64,000 nt of DNA from Echinometra lucunter (GCA_029962745.1 CM057166.1:1695994-1759993); one strand, 5' to 3'; counted from the first letter of the stretch, positions 32,502 through 44,907 are shown. Program-made: numbers and translations. Notes: generated by a model not told the origin, from the sequence alone.

Positions 32502-35500
32502 TCAGTTTGACTTAGTCCAGAACTTTCCACTTCCTCTCAAACTAAACAAAGACATTGGATAAAAGAGAATATTATTATTTAATTGACCTGGGAAAAAAAA
32601 AAATTGCTTCATTACATATGCAACCACTGTTTGTAGACTTAAAAGTAATTTTCCAAAGTGATCGGACAGTAACCAAAAGACTTAATTCAAAAATATAGAA
32701 GCACTGTGCTAAAGAAATAAAATGTTCTGTGGGTAATTCGGAAAGGAAAAAAACAAGAAACTGAGTAAACAGCTAAATTCTGAATATTTAAAATATATTT
32801 TTTATCTGTGATATACATTTTTTTTTCATGATGGTGGACACCTATGAAAACCAGCTTTTGCTGTAATAGAGATTCCACCCCATGACAGGCAAGATGAATG
32901 AATGAATGAATGGATGGATGGATGAATGAATAAATGAAAGAATGAACAAATGAATGAATAATGTTTTTAATGAATGAATGAATAAAATGATTGAATGAAT
33001 AAATAATGTAATGAATGAATGAATAAATAATTGAATGAATGCATGAATGGACTGAATGAATAAATGACTGAATGGATAAGTAAATAAATGACTGAATGAA
33101 TAAATGAATGAAAATAAATGATTGAATTATTGATTGAATGGCTGAATAAATAACTGCCTGACTAACTAACTGAATAAATCATTGAATAAATGAAATATAG
33201 TGCTCACCCTTTCATTTTGGAAGGTTTCTTAGAAGGTTTCATAGATTGTGCCTCCATCTCTCTTGTATCAACACCCATATCTGCTTCATCACCTTCCTGC
33301 GCAACTGAAGATGCTTTGATTGCTTTCTTGATGTTCAGCACCTGTGAAAACAATACAAGACTTTATAAAAATGATACCTAGTTCTTGCAGTGAATCATTT
33401 AGTTACCACAGTCATTGAGTGAAATGATATCAGAACTCCAGTTAATTTCATATCTCTACCAATCCCATTATCCTGATGATAAGAAATTCATAGTTATTAT
33501 GACAATGCACACCATTCCCAGAAACATATGTAGAAATCAATGTTTAAATGAGTGGCAAGAGGCACTACCTTAAATTTAAAATTGTGTAGATGCGTGCACC
33601 AATAATTACTTTACATTCTCTCTGGGGCCCGTTGCATAAAACTTACTATAATAGTAACTTTGCTATCAATGGTAACTACCATGGTAACGTTGCTCAACAT
33701 CCAATTAAAATCCAGTATTTCATGAAAATTGACTACATGTATAATAGCAAAGTTACTATAATAGCAAGTTTTATGCAAAGGCACCCTGATCTTCAAGGCA
33801 TTTCTGTATTGTTGTCTCCCATACTATACCAAACATACCATAATAACAAATAAAAGTTATAAAAGTTCTCGTATTAAAAGCTTCATTTTCCTTGATGTTT
33901 GGTGTCATTCCAGTTTTAGCATGTTGATCAACTTAAAGGGATATTACAGTGCTGAGTCCACAGGATTTAGCATGGTCCACATTTGGAATGAAGCAGAAAT
34001 CCTCAACTACATACTGTGCTGGGCAAGTGTTATACACAGTCAGTACAGGACAGACACACACAGCACTGAGAATCGCCAACAATATTTTCACTTGTGCAAA
34101 GGTTGAGAAAGTTTGCTGACCTTTGTGCTGATGTATAACTCAATATTAAGATATATGCTTTCAAAGTAGAAGCAAGAGAGTCAGTGAACATCTCAGAGCC
34201 CCATATATTGTAACTATAATATCCCTGTCATCACAATTAGACATACTGGCACTAAATCTGCATGGATTGGTGACAAAATACATCGGACATGTCCAAAAAT
34301 AGTGGTGAGGAATTTGCAGGAGACACTTACCTCTGTCTCTATCTGTGACTTGACTTTGAAGCAGTTTTCTTTGTGTTTGTTTGCTCTATGAATCTGTTCT
34401 TCAACATTGTTCAGCATAGTTTCACATCCATCACACCTATAACATGAAGAGAGACAAAGACTGCAATGTATGGTTCAAAACTGCTTACCAATCCCTTATT
34501 GAAGTTTTTTTTATGACAATTCATCTAAACCTACAGTAATTTCCCTAATGCTACGTTCACACCTTTGCGTATTTGGCTTGCGTATTGACCAAACGCAGAC
34601 ATAAGCAGTCATACCCATTAAAGCGCAATGAAACATGCTCTCATTCGTACTCAAAGCGCAGACTAGCGCATAGACCTCTGCTAGTTGCTCTCTAGTTTAA
34701 AATTTTTTTAAATTATCGCAAGCAAGCGCAAGGTCAAATCGTCTCTTTTTTGGAGCGCTTATCATTGCCTATAGCTGCGTTTCTTGCACGATTTACCTCG
34801 CTTTAGCTCGTGGTTGTTCACATGATTGCGCGTAATGTTGTGCTGTTGCTCGCACACCACTCGCAGCAGCAAGAACCGCTGCATTAGTGCTCGATATACT
34901 GCGAGTTTAGCTCGTACGCCATTTGCTTTGTATGAGCGCTCATAATACGAGCTAGATACGCAATAGTGTGACTGCTCGCGTCAGATTTGCTGCGTATTGC
35001 TGGGTAGGGCTGCGAATTGATAGCGCAGCAATACGCAAGCCAAATACGCAAAGGTGTGAACGTAGCATTAGCTCTACTGAAATATCTCTACCTACAGGCC
35101 ATCTTTTGGAATAGAAGGCAAGATCTCCTGAACATATGCTTCCTGATATTTCATTGAACCATAGCGAGATCGAAAAACAATGGCCATGAGTTCCTGCTTC
35201 CTAGCTTGATCTGCATCGATGCTTGTGAAGAACATGTACAGTCTCAATGGTGGCAAGTATATCAAGCCCATGTTAAGGGAAATCCCCTCATTCCAGCACA
35301 TTTACTGAAGTTGCCCTCAACTTTGGGACAGGAGGTGGTGGGTTGTCATAAAGTTTCTCCTTCAATCACAGCTTGCAAGAATTAAATAAACCCGTACCGT
35401 GCCAACAGGTTTACAACATTAGTTATAGTCCAAACTTCACATTCACCAGGAATGAACATAACAGAAGTATAAAATATTCTGGCAGACATTTGCGTACTGT

Positions 35501-38415
35501 CAACAGTGACCTTAATGATATCGCAGTTAGTTGATGAGATTGCAGGATTCAAGGAAGGGTTCCACACTGACTTTGTTAGTTTGGGGGGGGGGGGGGGTGT
35601 CAAGATTAAAATTTCAAGGTCTGTGTGCCCTAAGCAGTGTGTTTACATTTTTTAATGTAGGGGGACAGGAACTCAATTTTTGGTGTCAATGTGTCCAGGG
35701 CACCTGTTGGTGTCGAGCCTGGTTTTAGGTAAAGAAAATAAGGAAAATGACCATTCAGAGAATGTCAACTTTTGAACTCCTATTAAGAAACAAATATCTC
35801 ACCATTCTTGCAAAACATTAACTATATCAGCAATGGCATCCTGCCTAATGTCACGTCCAATGGTGAATTCGACTTCTAAGAGTTGATTCTTCTGATCCAG
35901 TTTACCTTGGATAATCTCTGAGTATATCGTCTCGATGATTAGGTCCTAAGAGAGTAAAATGATAATAATAGTAGTTTCTTGTATAACACTCATGTCTGTC
36001 AAGCTTGACACTCCTGGCGCTCCACAGTTAAATTACCCTGGCTTTAGCATGGCTTTATTATAGCACTCTAGCATTTATAGGAATCTCTTCCTACCAGGTA
36101 CCCATTTACTACACCTGGGTGGAGAATAGCAAGTGTGTAGCTATACTACATCAAATAAAGCACTTGATAAAGCCCTAAGGGCAAAAATTTGTGAGAACTT
36201 CTTTATCAACAGAGTTTTTTTTATTTAATTTTGAATATTTTGATTTCACCAACCCCAAGCAGAACACTATCTGTTTTGTTTTATGTGTAGATATATATAT
36301 ATATATGACAATGACAATGGAAATGACAAAAATGTAGCAATAAAAGAAAAATACAACTTGCAAGCAATGGCTGAATTGAAAAAGAAAATGGTATTTACAA
36401 GAATATACTGAAATCCTTGCTTGACTTTTACTTCACTTCTACCCATCTGAGAAATTCACTTGTCACACTGCATTTCTTTTCTCCTCCTCCTCCTCCTCCT
36501 CCTCCTCCTCCTCCTCCTTCTTCTTCTTCTTCTTCTTCTTTTCTTCTTCCTTCTTCTTCTTCCTTCTTCTTCCTTCCTTCTTCTTCTTCTTCTTCTTCTT
36601 CTTCTTCTTCTTCTTCTTCTTCTTCTTCTTCTTCTTCTTCTTCTTCTTCTTCTTCTTCTTCTTCTTCTTCTTCTTCTTCTTCTTCTTCTTCTTCTTCTTC
36701 CTTTTTATATTTTAGATGGATTACACTTCACTTCAGTTACTGGATCAGAAAAAAAATCTAACTACTTACTTTACTCAGCTATTGCAACAATATATAATTA
36801 CTATGAGTCAGCTTTTCTTAAAATGAAATTCCATTAGCTTTAATAGAGGAAGTTTTTACATCAACAAAAACAAACAAACACATACTTACTTCTAATTCTC
36901 TGAGGTTCTTCATATCAAGTTCCTGGAGTAACACAGAGTATGGTATCCTCTTTGACTTGGCAGCTAATGATACGATAGTGAGATGCCTCAGCTTGGATAC
37001 CATAGGTGCAGTCAATTCTGGGAATTTGTTTTTATTACCTGAAGGAATAAGGAAAAGGTTTGTTCATAATGATGTACATTTCCATGAAATACACACACAA
37101 TGTTAATTGATCTATGAAGTCTTAGTCATTCTAGATTTTGTTTGCTCATTTTCATGTTTGTGTATTCAGGTAAGGAAACTTTACAAAATATTGTGAATAC
37201 TTGGTAAATCAGAGTCAATATGTAAAAAATATGAAGTGGTATCTGAAGTACATTTTGATGTATAATACTCACTGTAAGCTTTCCATGTATTCTTATTTGG
37301 CAGAAAACCTCTCAAGAATGATTTTCTGTTTTCAATTAAGATCTTTAAAAGAAAAATACCACTTGATACATTAACAGAAATGACTTACAAATGTTGTTTG
37401 TTTTGTGTGTGATTTGTATATATTTTTCTTTTTGAAAATCACTTTATTAGATGTCTATTTTCTACTTGCGACTTAGTCTTACCTAAATAATCACTGTATG
37501 TCCCAAAGGCAAAAAGATTCAAGAGTTCTAAATAATTTGCATTAGGTCCATTAGCAAGCTGAAATGAATGAATGAAAGTAGAAAAATATTAACAATGAGC
37601 ACATAACAAAAATACTCGAGACAGTATAAGAAGAGTAAATAAATCATTTCAAACATCGATTATAATAGGAAGAAATAAGTTTGTACAAAGTTTGGTTTTT
37701 GTCAAGAAATCTTAGAAAAGAACTGCCCCTTGCATAAGAAAAGAATGATAGCAAATAGCAAATGGGAGAATTCTATACACATCTACACAGCATAGGGTAG
37801 TCTCTCTGTATGACAAATATTTGCTTTAGCATCAAATTCGGAATCAGAATTTCTAGAGCACCGACTGATGCCTGTATAAAGTTACAAGACCCTAAGAAAT
37901 CTATGAAAATCATGTCTGATACGTTTATGAGAGACACAGTACAAGATCATTGTCAACTAACAGAAATAGACATGGCGCATGTCCATTTTTTAGACAAAAT
38001 TTTAAAATAAATATTTTCTTAATACACATAAGCTGCAAGTTATATTTCTCTTTCACTCAAAGCTAAAGGATTGAACAATTTGCTTACTCAAAATGCATCA
38101 ACTAGCTAGATCAATTATTTCATTTTTTGTGCTTGCTACTCAGTTATCATACATATGAAATACTGAACGGTCATTGTAATTTCTGTATGAACTTGTGAAA
38201 ATTATATTTCTTGTGATTATCTCATCTATGAGTATGTTATTTACCTCTGTGACATTAGGCATCTCTAAAAGCTCTCCAAACACATAGACCCCAGGTGCCT
38301 CCACACACTGTTTGATGAGAGCTACCATAGCAGCCCCCTTGGCCGTCTTGGCAAGGAGGAGGTACTGCTCTAGGGAGCAGGGACTGTTCACTGTTGACTT
38401 CTTTTGTGCGTTCAT
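32502..38415 (-). CDS. COP9 signalosome complex subunit 7
   Basis: Seven exons on the minus strand: 38415-38245, 37558-37483, 37038-36890, 35945-35803, 34436-34331, 33341-33208 and 32541-32502. All have GT-AG borders and matching phases (819 bases, 272 residues). Human paralogs are 264-275 residues. The N-terminal half is the PCI domain, with hallmark segments [45 protein letters not shown] and [20 protein letters not shown], then a GKLDQKNQ winged-helix segment. An IHRANKHKE helix and a basic Ser/Lys tail follow. The last exon is only 40 bases and encodes [12 protein letters not shown], matching the COPS7A-type C-terminus, which confirms it. Subunit 7 helps hold together the eight-subunit complex that removes NEDD8 from cullins. 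One gene stands in place of the vertebrate 7A/7B pair. The ATG is preceded by a CTAG acceptor-like site, which implies an upstream noncoding exon. Confidence 0.95.
32890..33190. repeat. Degenerate (GAAT)n / (GGAT)n tetranucleotide tract
   Basis: About 300 bases of GAATGAATGAATGAAT with GGATGGATGGAT and AATAAATA variants, in the last intron of COPS7. Confidence 0.95.
33624..33786. mobile_element. MITE in COPS7 intron 5
   Basis: GGGGCCCGTTGCATAAAACT at the left pairs with AGTTTTATGCAAAGGCACCC-like sequence at the right. Long inner arms TAGTAACTTTGCTAT and ATAGCAAAGTTACTA also pair. Confidence 0.85.
34546..35070. mobile_element. 525-bp MITE in COPS7 intron 4
   Basis: TAATGCTACGTTCACACCTT at the left is the exact inverse of AAGGTGTGAACGTAGCATTA at the right. 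Pairing continues through TTGCGTATTTGGCTTGCGTATT, about 40 bp in all. Edges are TA on both sides. The interior is rich in GCG/CGC motifs and has no long frame. Confidence 0.9.
35095..35301 (-). pseudogene. Orphan protein-like frame in COPS7 intron 4
   Basis: A 69-codon open frame with protein-like composition includes [36 protein letters not shown] and [19 protein letters not shown] before its stop. It lies immediately beside the 525-bp MITE. I do not recognise the family. It may be a captured gene fragment, a transposon coding remnant or an alternative terminal exon. No splice site in COPS7 phase was established. Confidence 0.35.
35955..36170 (-). mobile_element. SINE body fragment
   Basis: TAACACTCATGTCTGTCAAG, GCTTGACACTCCTGGCGCTC, TTTAGCATGGCT, ACCAGGTACCCATTTACTAC and ACACCTGGGTGGAG match the SINE body at 43390-43645 and in part at 51755-51960. 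Orientation is inferred from the tRNA-like head of the relatives. Confidence 0.65.
36479..36703. repeat. (CTC)n-(CTT)n trinucleotide tract
   Basis: About 225 bases. There are roughly twelve CTC units, then more than fifty CTT units with a few CCTT interruptions, in COPS7 intron 3. The Ser/Leu/Pro homopolymer frames here are artefacts. Confidence 0.98.
37273..37342 (-). other. Cryptic or poison exon candidate in COPS7 intron 2
   Basis: A 70-base segment is bounded by TTTTTCTTTTAAAG and GTGAGTATT on the minus strand. Inserted after COPS7 exon 2 it would give a TGA within four codons. Sequence alone cannot distinguish a regulated NMD exon from chance splice signals. Confidence 0.25.
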
Positions 38416-40628
38416 GACTAGGGCAGGATGGTAGAAGTTGACTTGGTCTATTTAAAAAACTTCTCTATATAGGAGAAAACAATGATATAGTTAAATCTGC
38501 GGAAGTTAACTACTTGAAAAAAGATTATTATATAAGAAAGAATTTTTGGACTTGCTTAATATTATGTTACTATCTCTACATGGTCATGGTACTGTATGGA
38601 TTTTAGTCAAGGCCAACCTTCACATATAAATTCCAGAGGTAACTAAATCCTCGTCATGATAGGAGCACGCCAGAATGGGTTGGTCTTATGGTAATGTCTG
38701 CAGTCAGCTCTATTTTCGCCTGCAAACCGACTTTAATCACACACAGGTTTGAACCTGAGTTGCATCTTTTGGATGAGGTCTTTCCCAGAGGAACCTTAGT
38801 AAGATCTCTCTCATAGACTTCACAATGTAGGGCTTTGTGTCTTGTATATACACACAAAATATCTATTTTTGACAAATCAATGATTTGAAATTGCATCGTG
38901 CATGGGGTTGAGCCGTTTATCACCGGGTCACATGGGGATGAAGATCGCCCAATCTAAATACCCACGTGCATGGAAATGTCAATTTAAAGAGTGCACAGAC
39001 AGCATTATACATGTATTCAATGAACCTGTTATGGAGCTATGAAGTGTAGCTAGAGCGCTTGGTGCTCAATTGCAGCGGGGAATTTTTAGTGTGCGCACTG
39101 ACAGAATTGACAGTAAATTAAGGATTTCATTTTTGGACTTATGTCTGCCAACATCAAGGAGTTGAATTTTCTGCAGCTCAATGATATTTTGATGCTGGTA
39201 TTTGTAAATCAAATGTTGTTGAGGTTTTGACTGAACATTAGTGACTTTTGTGCAGTGGTGTTGGTAATACCTGTTCAGATTAACTTACTTCTTATGATCG
39301 TTTATATATTACCCTACTTTAATCACAATGTTGATTTTTTTTAAATAACTCACAGAATTTAGAAAATCCGGAATTCAAAATAAGTTTCAAACCCATGACT
39401 CTATACATGTATCTCTGGCAATCATTCGATCTGGGTGCATTATATGTGTTCAGAAAGTCAACGCATACAAGGACAGATAAATTGCACTGCATCATGAATA
39501 GTCGTGCACTGGGGACGTTGCTGTGCGCGTCAGTGCTCTAATTTTGAATGAATTACGGCAAGTCAGGTCTTGCATTCAACATTATTCATTAGTTCCATCA
39601 TCAGAAGGTGGGGGGGGGGGGGGGTTTGGTATTATTATGTTTCGCCAGTACCATCACTTGTAGCTTGCAATAAGCGAAAAAAAACTTGCCACAAAGCCGG
39701 CAAATTCTTGATTTTTAGCCCGTTTTCAGTGTCTGTTTCTTAGCACTGGACTCACTTAAGCCCCCAATGCAGGAGTTTCATGCCTAATATGTGAGACTTG
39801 ACATGTCTGTCACTCAAAGACAATGTCAAACTGCAATTGCAAAGACAACGCCAAACTCACTCATCCTGTGCACACGGTCAATGAATTGACCTCGTCCCGC
39901 AAATGTGACAAGTCTGTACCGAAACTAAATAGCATGCTTTATTGTGTGTTACTCAACGGCATGCTGTTGACCTACATGACCTACGAGTCTGATAAGCATC
40001 ATTTTTTTTTTCTTCTTAAAATTCACCATTTTCAGTTCATTCATCAGATATGAAGCAGGAAGGGGAAAATTGAGAGCCTCAAGAACATTATTGGTAAGTA
40101 AAATCAAAACTTTTCTTCTCTATCATAGAAGATCAAAGTCAATGTATTTCGTGTTTGCGTCAGCAATTAGTTTCGGTATTCAAAATGCCGTCTCGACCTA
40201 GGCTACGGGTGGTCGAACCGACAGTTTAGTAGTCTACAATTTGATTGCTGATGAGCTCGAGTCTATAATTTCATGAGAATTAGATTTAGATAATTAAAAT
40301 AAGGATATCAAACACTCTCAATGAAAAAGATTAGACGGGTGGCAAAAGGATTACTACTTTACAGTTTTATTCGTAAAAAGAACAGACGAAACACAGACAA
40401 TGAAGACAACAGTGCAGTGCCAGCTCATCATTTCACGTCACCAATTTATAGGTGTGGGACTGAAATAAAAAGTTTATCCGACATTCCCTCACTTTATAGT
40501 ATATTACGGAGTATTCATCCCTCTAAGTAAGAGAAAACAATGTTAAGCATTTTACAAAACGTTATAATAAGATTGTAGGAAGCGTCAAATTTTTATTAAG
40601 GTACCCAAGAATGTGATTTTACACTTAC
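38416..40628. other. Probable 5'UTR intron of COPS7
   Basis: No coding exon of COPS7 here. The stretch contains a poly-G run (about 39608-39624), a B-box-like AGGTTTGAACCT segment near 38750, and the plus-strand candidate exon at 40321. Confidence 0.4.
40321..40526 (+). CDS. Unrecognised candidate first exon
   Basis: An ATG-started frame of 68 codons plus two bases ends exactly at a strong donor (CTCTAA, then GTAAGAG). The product is basic at the start (MKKIRRVAKGLLLYSFIRKK) with an SLSDIPSLYSILRSIHP end. It resembles nothing I know, and no downstream exon was found. It lies antisense to the presumed COPS7 leader intron. Confidence 0.25.
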
Positions 40629-40690
40629 CAAAGACGGATCCCAGCGATGAGTGCACACAATTTTTGTCTGATTAACGCGCATGCGCTAAT
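40629..40690 (-). promoter_or_regulatory. Likely COPS7 promoter and noncoding exon 1
   Basis: A perfect NRF-1 palindrome GCGCATGCGC lies at 40677-40686. About 50 bases further along the minus strand is a good donor (CCGTCTTTG, then GTAAGTG), so a short noncoding exon would end at 40629. NRF-1 sites mark many housekeeping promoters. The link to the COPS7 ATG at 38415 is inferred from its acceptor-like leader. Confidence 0.5.
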
Positions 40691-40699
40691 CATTTTGTT

Positions 40700-42363
40700 A
40701 TCCGGCGGCGCACCCCCCCCCCCCCCCCCCAGGCCCTTTCTCTCTTTCATGTACTGTATTCTTCCCGGGACTTCTTCCCACTACTCCTTCTCAGGGGCAG
40801 CGCCAGGGTATTTTGATAGGTGGGGAAGGAGTTTATTCACGCTTTCAATGAACAAATAGGACTAAATTACATAGTTGCACATGGCCTTGCCTTATTTAGC
40901 TCTCTTCCCGCATACTCTTCTTTCTTCTTCCTCTTCTCCTTTTCTTTTTTTCATTCACCTGAAAAATCATTTGACCACACCTGGGTCAATTCTCTCAGAA
41001 AGATTATAGACTAATCTCACTCTTAACACTAGCATTACACATGTAAGCACTCCGCTATCAAATATTAATTCCACCCCCCCCCCATTTTTTTTTCCTTTTG
41101 AGACTACACACATGTACACATAACTCCACCTTCCTTCCAACCTTTATTTTCTGCTTTTTCTATCACTCTCCCTCTCTTCTGTTAAGAATAAAGTATTCTT
41201 CATCATCACATCCATCTCTCTCTCTCTCTCTCTCTCTGCTGAAAATGTAGGCAATATGACTGAAATTGGAGTAGGTAAATCTAACAATTCCATCTCCATG
41301 CTTCATATTTTGTGGTGAAGGGTTTTGCTCCCCCTTCCTCTTTCTCCCTCTCTCTCCTTCTCTTTTCCTTAGTGCAATTCATTTATTATTCTCTTCATTC
41401 ATCTTCCTCTATACATAATTATCCTCACTTCTTTCTATCATCCTGCATGCTAAAATCATAGAAACTTCATTTCAAACAACAATTAATCTTTCAATATGTC
41501 CAAATTTATATATATTACAATAATGATGGTTTGACAAGTATTGATCACTGACAGCACAATTTACAAATTCAAACAAAATGCTCTAGCTTTTGTCTAAAAT
41601 AGTAAACGCAAACTGAACAGTAAAAAAAGAAAAAAAATGAATACAGAATATTTTCACCCATAATTCAGATTTTGAGTACTGTTGTAGTGTTTTAACAGGG
41701 AAGCAAAATGTCCTAACCTGACTTTATTATGCCTTGTCTGTATGTTGGATATACAATACTGAACATTTTGTGAATATTTATCAAATGTTTCATGTTGTAA
41801 TGTATACCCACAGTGTGTTATATTCAAGTCTGTATATCATTAAATATTTAACATTTGCACTTTAACATTGTAAAATTCATTGACATCTTTCAATTGTAAT
41901 AAAAAGTAATAATCTGGATTTATAATCTTGGTATTTACAACACCTAGCAGTCTGCAGATACCACCTTGGTCACTGAATTCATTTAAGAACATCCACAGTG
42001 TACCTTATAAATCGCTCATGTACAGACAATTTAATCATATTTCAGATGATATAGCTAATAATGCATATATGTATGACCCTATCAAGTTCACAGTTTGCTA
42101 AGAACTTATACTAAGTACTTGAAAACAAATTTGTGTACCACTAGTGTGGGTGAAATACACCCCCCCCCCAATTTTGCCTGGCATTCTAAGGGTTAAAAGT
42201 TAAAGAGTTTGAGAAAAATAAAGGATAATGTTAGACTACACAATTAGGGTACTTACAGAATTGAACGGCTGTTTGATTCCATAAATACCAACAACACATG
42301 CTCGAGTGTGCCGATAAGTCTACCTATAAAATCACTGAGACTCTTCATGTATTTCAAGTTTGC
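40700..42363. other. No gene seen
   Basis: AT-rich with poly-C (40713-40730 and 41073-41082) and CT tracts (41216-41236). Short open frames only. Confidence 0.5.
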
Positions 42364-42656
42364 AATATCTCCCTATAGACCAATCCAAGAAGCAATTTGT
42401 GGGCAGTGCCATTACTGTAGTGTCCCCAGGTTAGTGCGTATCATAGTGCATATGTAACTCTATGGTTGGGAATGGATTTCTCTACTCTGCGTGCTACCAA
42501 AGATCATAAAGCGCATGCTTTACAATCTTTGTGCGCTACACGTACAGCTGTGGGACATCGCAGAAATGCACTGCACTAACTCTATGGGGACACTGCATGC
42601 ATAGGTGGATCATCTGCTGCCCTCAACAATAAGCCGCCTCAGTCTATAGAGATATT
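42364..42656. mobile_element. MITE with nested inverted repeats
   Basis: Outer arms AATATCTCCCTATAGAC and GTCTATAGAGATATT pair, as do inner arms AGTGTCCCCAGGTTAGTGC and GCACTAACTCTATGGGGACACT. About 293 bp, noncoding. Confidence 0.7.
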
Positions 42657-43389
42657 TCTAATATAGTATGATTACAATGAATCTCTAACATGCAGTGTAA
42701 AATGTCTTTTGATGACTGCTACACTTTAAGGTCCAAATTCACAAAAGAAGTTTAAACCATGGGGTTGTTTAAACCCCCCTCATTGGTTTTTAAGCATATT
42801 GCACATAGAATCCAGTACAATTCTTTATATTATTTAAGTGGGTGCATGGGCAGTGTTCCAATTATTTTACGTTTATTTTGTATGCTTTTAAATGGAGGTT
42901 TAAACAATCGTATAAACCTCATTTGTGAATTTGGGACTAAGAGTGAAGCATTATCTCGTAATAATGAAAATGACTTCATTTCACAGCAACCTATCATAGC
43001 CATCATTTCTTACTTTAGCGATACATGCCTATGTACTGTGCATACATGTAGCCTTACATATGAAGAACTTTAATATTAGCAGATAGCCTAAAGCATGCAA
43101 TGAAATGGTTTTTGAACAACAACGCGTACTTTTAGATAAACTGACTGACTGACGATGCGCAAATGATTTCCACAATTTACTAGCCTAAATTTTTTTGAAT
43201 AACAAATGAATTTTACTTAGTGTATGAATACTTTGAGTTGTCTCTCTTTTAATTTTTCTACAACAAATCTATTTTAGTTTACAGTTTCAAGTGTTTTGTT
43301 ACAACAAATTCTTGCTTTCTATAACAGTTTTCTGTTCCTTTTTTTATCATCCCTAATAGGAGCCGCCTATTGCAACATCACAAAGCAAT
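42657..43389. other. No gene seen
   Basis: AT-rich. A short inverted pair AAACCATGGGGTTGTTTAAA and GGAGGTTTAAACAATCG (42755-42910) hints at another small transposon. Confidence 0.4.
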
Positions 43390-43645
43390 CGTAATAATAA
43401 TGGTGGGTTCTTACATAGCACCTGTAAGACTTGACACTCCTAGCCCCACTGCAATTACATGCATTACCCTGCTTCAGCATGGCTCCTGTTATGGCCCTCT
43501 AGCAATTACAGGAATTAATTCTAGCCAGGTATCCATCTACTTCACCTGGGTTGAGTGTGGAAAATATCAAGAAATGTCTTGCCAAATGGACATTAGCACC
43601 CACGAAGGGATTCAGAGTCTGCTCACTTATCCACTGGACAAAAAA
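43390..43645 (-). mobile_element. tRNA-derived SINE
   Basis: On the minus strand the head reads AGTGGATAAGTGAGC (A-box-like), then GACTCTGAATCCC (degenerate B box). The body includes TTTGGCAAGACATTTCTTGA, CACTCAACCCAGGTGAAGT and CAGGGTAATGCATGTAATTG. The same body occurs at 35955-36170 and 51755-51960. Confidence 0.65.
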
Positions 43646-43996
43646 AAAAATCTAAAACTCACTTTACTACATAAAATATTTCATTTTCTGTCAATTTGTT
43701 ATATAGAAATTTTCTTACTAATATATAATACTGATTCGATTTGAAGTGGTAACTTAATATACATTTTATGAATAGAGCTTTTCCAATGATTGTCCTGGCC
43801 TTCAATGACATTAAAAGAAACATTATTAGGAATAAGCCATTCCAAATTAATCATCATTCTGTCATCGCAAACTGCCCTACAAACATGGTATGCACATACA
43901 GGATAGAGCTTAATCATATCTTTACAATCACAATAATATGTATATGTACTACATTCTGTCTGACAGTTCTACTACACTGCTATGGAACAGATTTTT

Positions 43997-44429
43997 TTAA
44001 CCCATAGCAGTACAATGTCTCCTTTTAGTGACACTTTAGCAGTATCTCTTGATCCAGAGGAATTACAAACTATAAATGAACAGAAACATAAAAATTCAGT
44101 GAACCATTTCAAATGCAGGATGTTGTGTCGTTCTCGAATGAGAGCGATTTTATTGCAGATAATCATTAAATTCTCTCAATTGGCAACGTGGTGAAAATCA
44201 TATCACTATTGATGTATGCAAAATGGCACTTTCCGATCAAATTTGTGCAATTTTATTCACTTTGGCTCTTCTTATATTTCATCTTATTTCATTCAAAACT
44301 AAGTAGAAGTGGAAAATTGGAAACTGAAAATTGAACTTTGAACTTTCAAATAAAATGAATGGTGCCAATTTGAGGAGGAAAAGATGATTAACTTTACCTA
44401 AAAGAAAATTCTGTGCTGCTATGGGTTAA
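43997..44429. mobile_element. TTAA-flanked MITE, copy 1
   Basis: TTAACCCATAGCAGTACAAT at the left pairs with GTGCTGCTATGGGTTAA at the right (433 bp). TTAA edges suggest a piggyBac-like origin. Confidence 0.8.
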
Positions 44430-44442
44430 AGAGGGTGCAATA

Positions 44443-44859
44443 TTGAACCCACAGCGGTACAGCGTCTCCTTTAGGAGACACTTTTGCAGTATCTGTTGGT
44501 ACAGAATGCTGGGCATTACACATTAAACATGAGCAGAAAGAGAAAAATTCACTGAAAAATTTGAGCCCATTCCCAACGCTGTATGCTGTGGCATTCTCGA
44601 ATTAGAGCAGTTTAATTGTAACTAATCATTAAACTCTGTAAATTGGCAACACAGTAAATAATACATAATCACTGTTTCTGTGTTCAAATTGGCAATTTCT
44701 GATTAAATTTGATAATTATAATTCATTTTGTTTCATGTTATATCCATATTTATTTTTCTGAAGTTATGTAAGCATGGAAAAAATAATTTTTGTTGCCAAT
44801 TTGAGGATTTAAGATGATTGATTTAGACCTCACGAAAGCTCTGTACTGCTATGGGTTAA
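44443..44859. mobile_element. TTAA-flanked MITE, copy 2
   Basis: A second, diverged copy of 43997-44429 in the same orientation, 13 bases downstream. It has ends TTGAACCCACAGCGGTAC and GTACTGCTATGGGTTAA. Shared internal blocks include CATTCTCGAATTAGAGC versus GTTCTCGAATGAGAGC and AATTGGCAAC. It ends about 50 bases from the stop codon of the WD40 gene, so it may overlap the 3'UTR. Confidence 0.75.
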
Positions 44860-44907
44860 GAGATGATCTCAATCAGCATCACATAAGATGAATAGGCATA
44901 AATGATA

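Noticed and set aside
36417..36837. Poly-Ser and poly-Leu frames
   Set aside because: Translations of a CTC/CTT microsatellite.
38654..38923. Possible tRNA or SINE around a GGTTCAAACCT B-box-like sequence
   Set aside because: Only the B box is convincing. No A box at the right distance and no cloverleaf was found.
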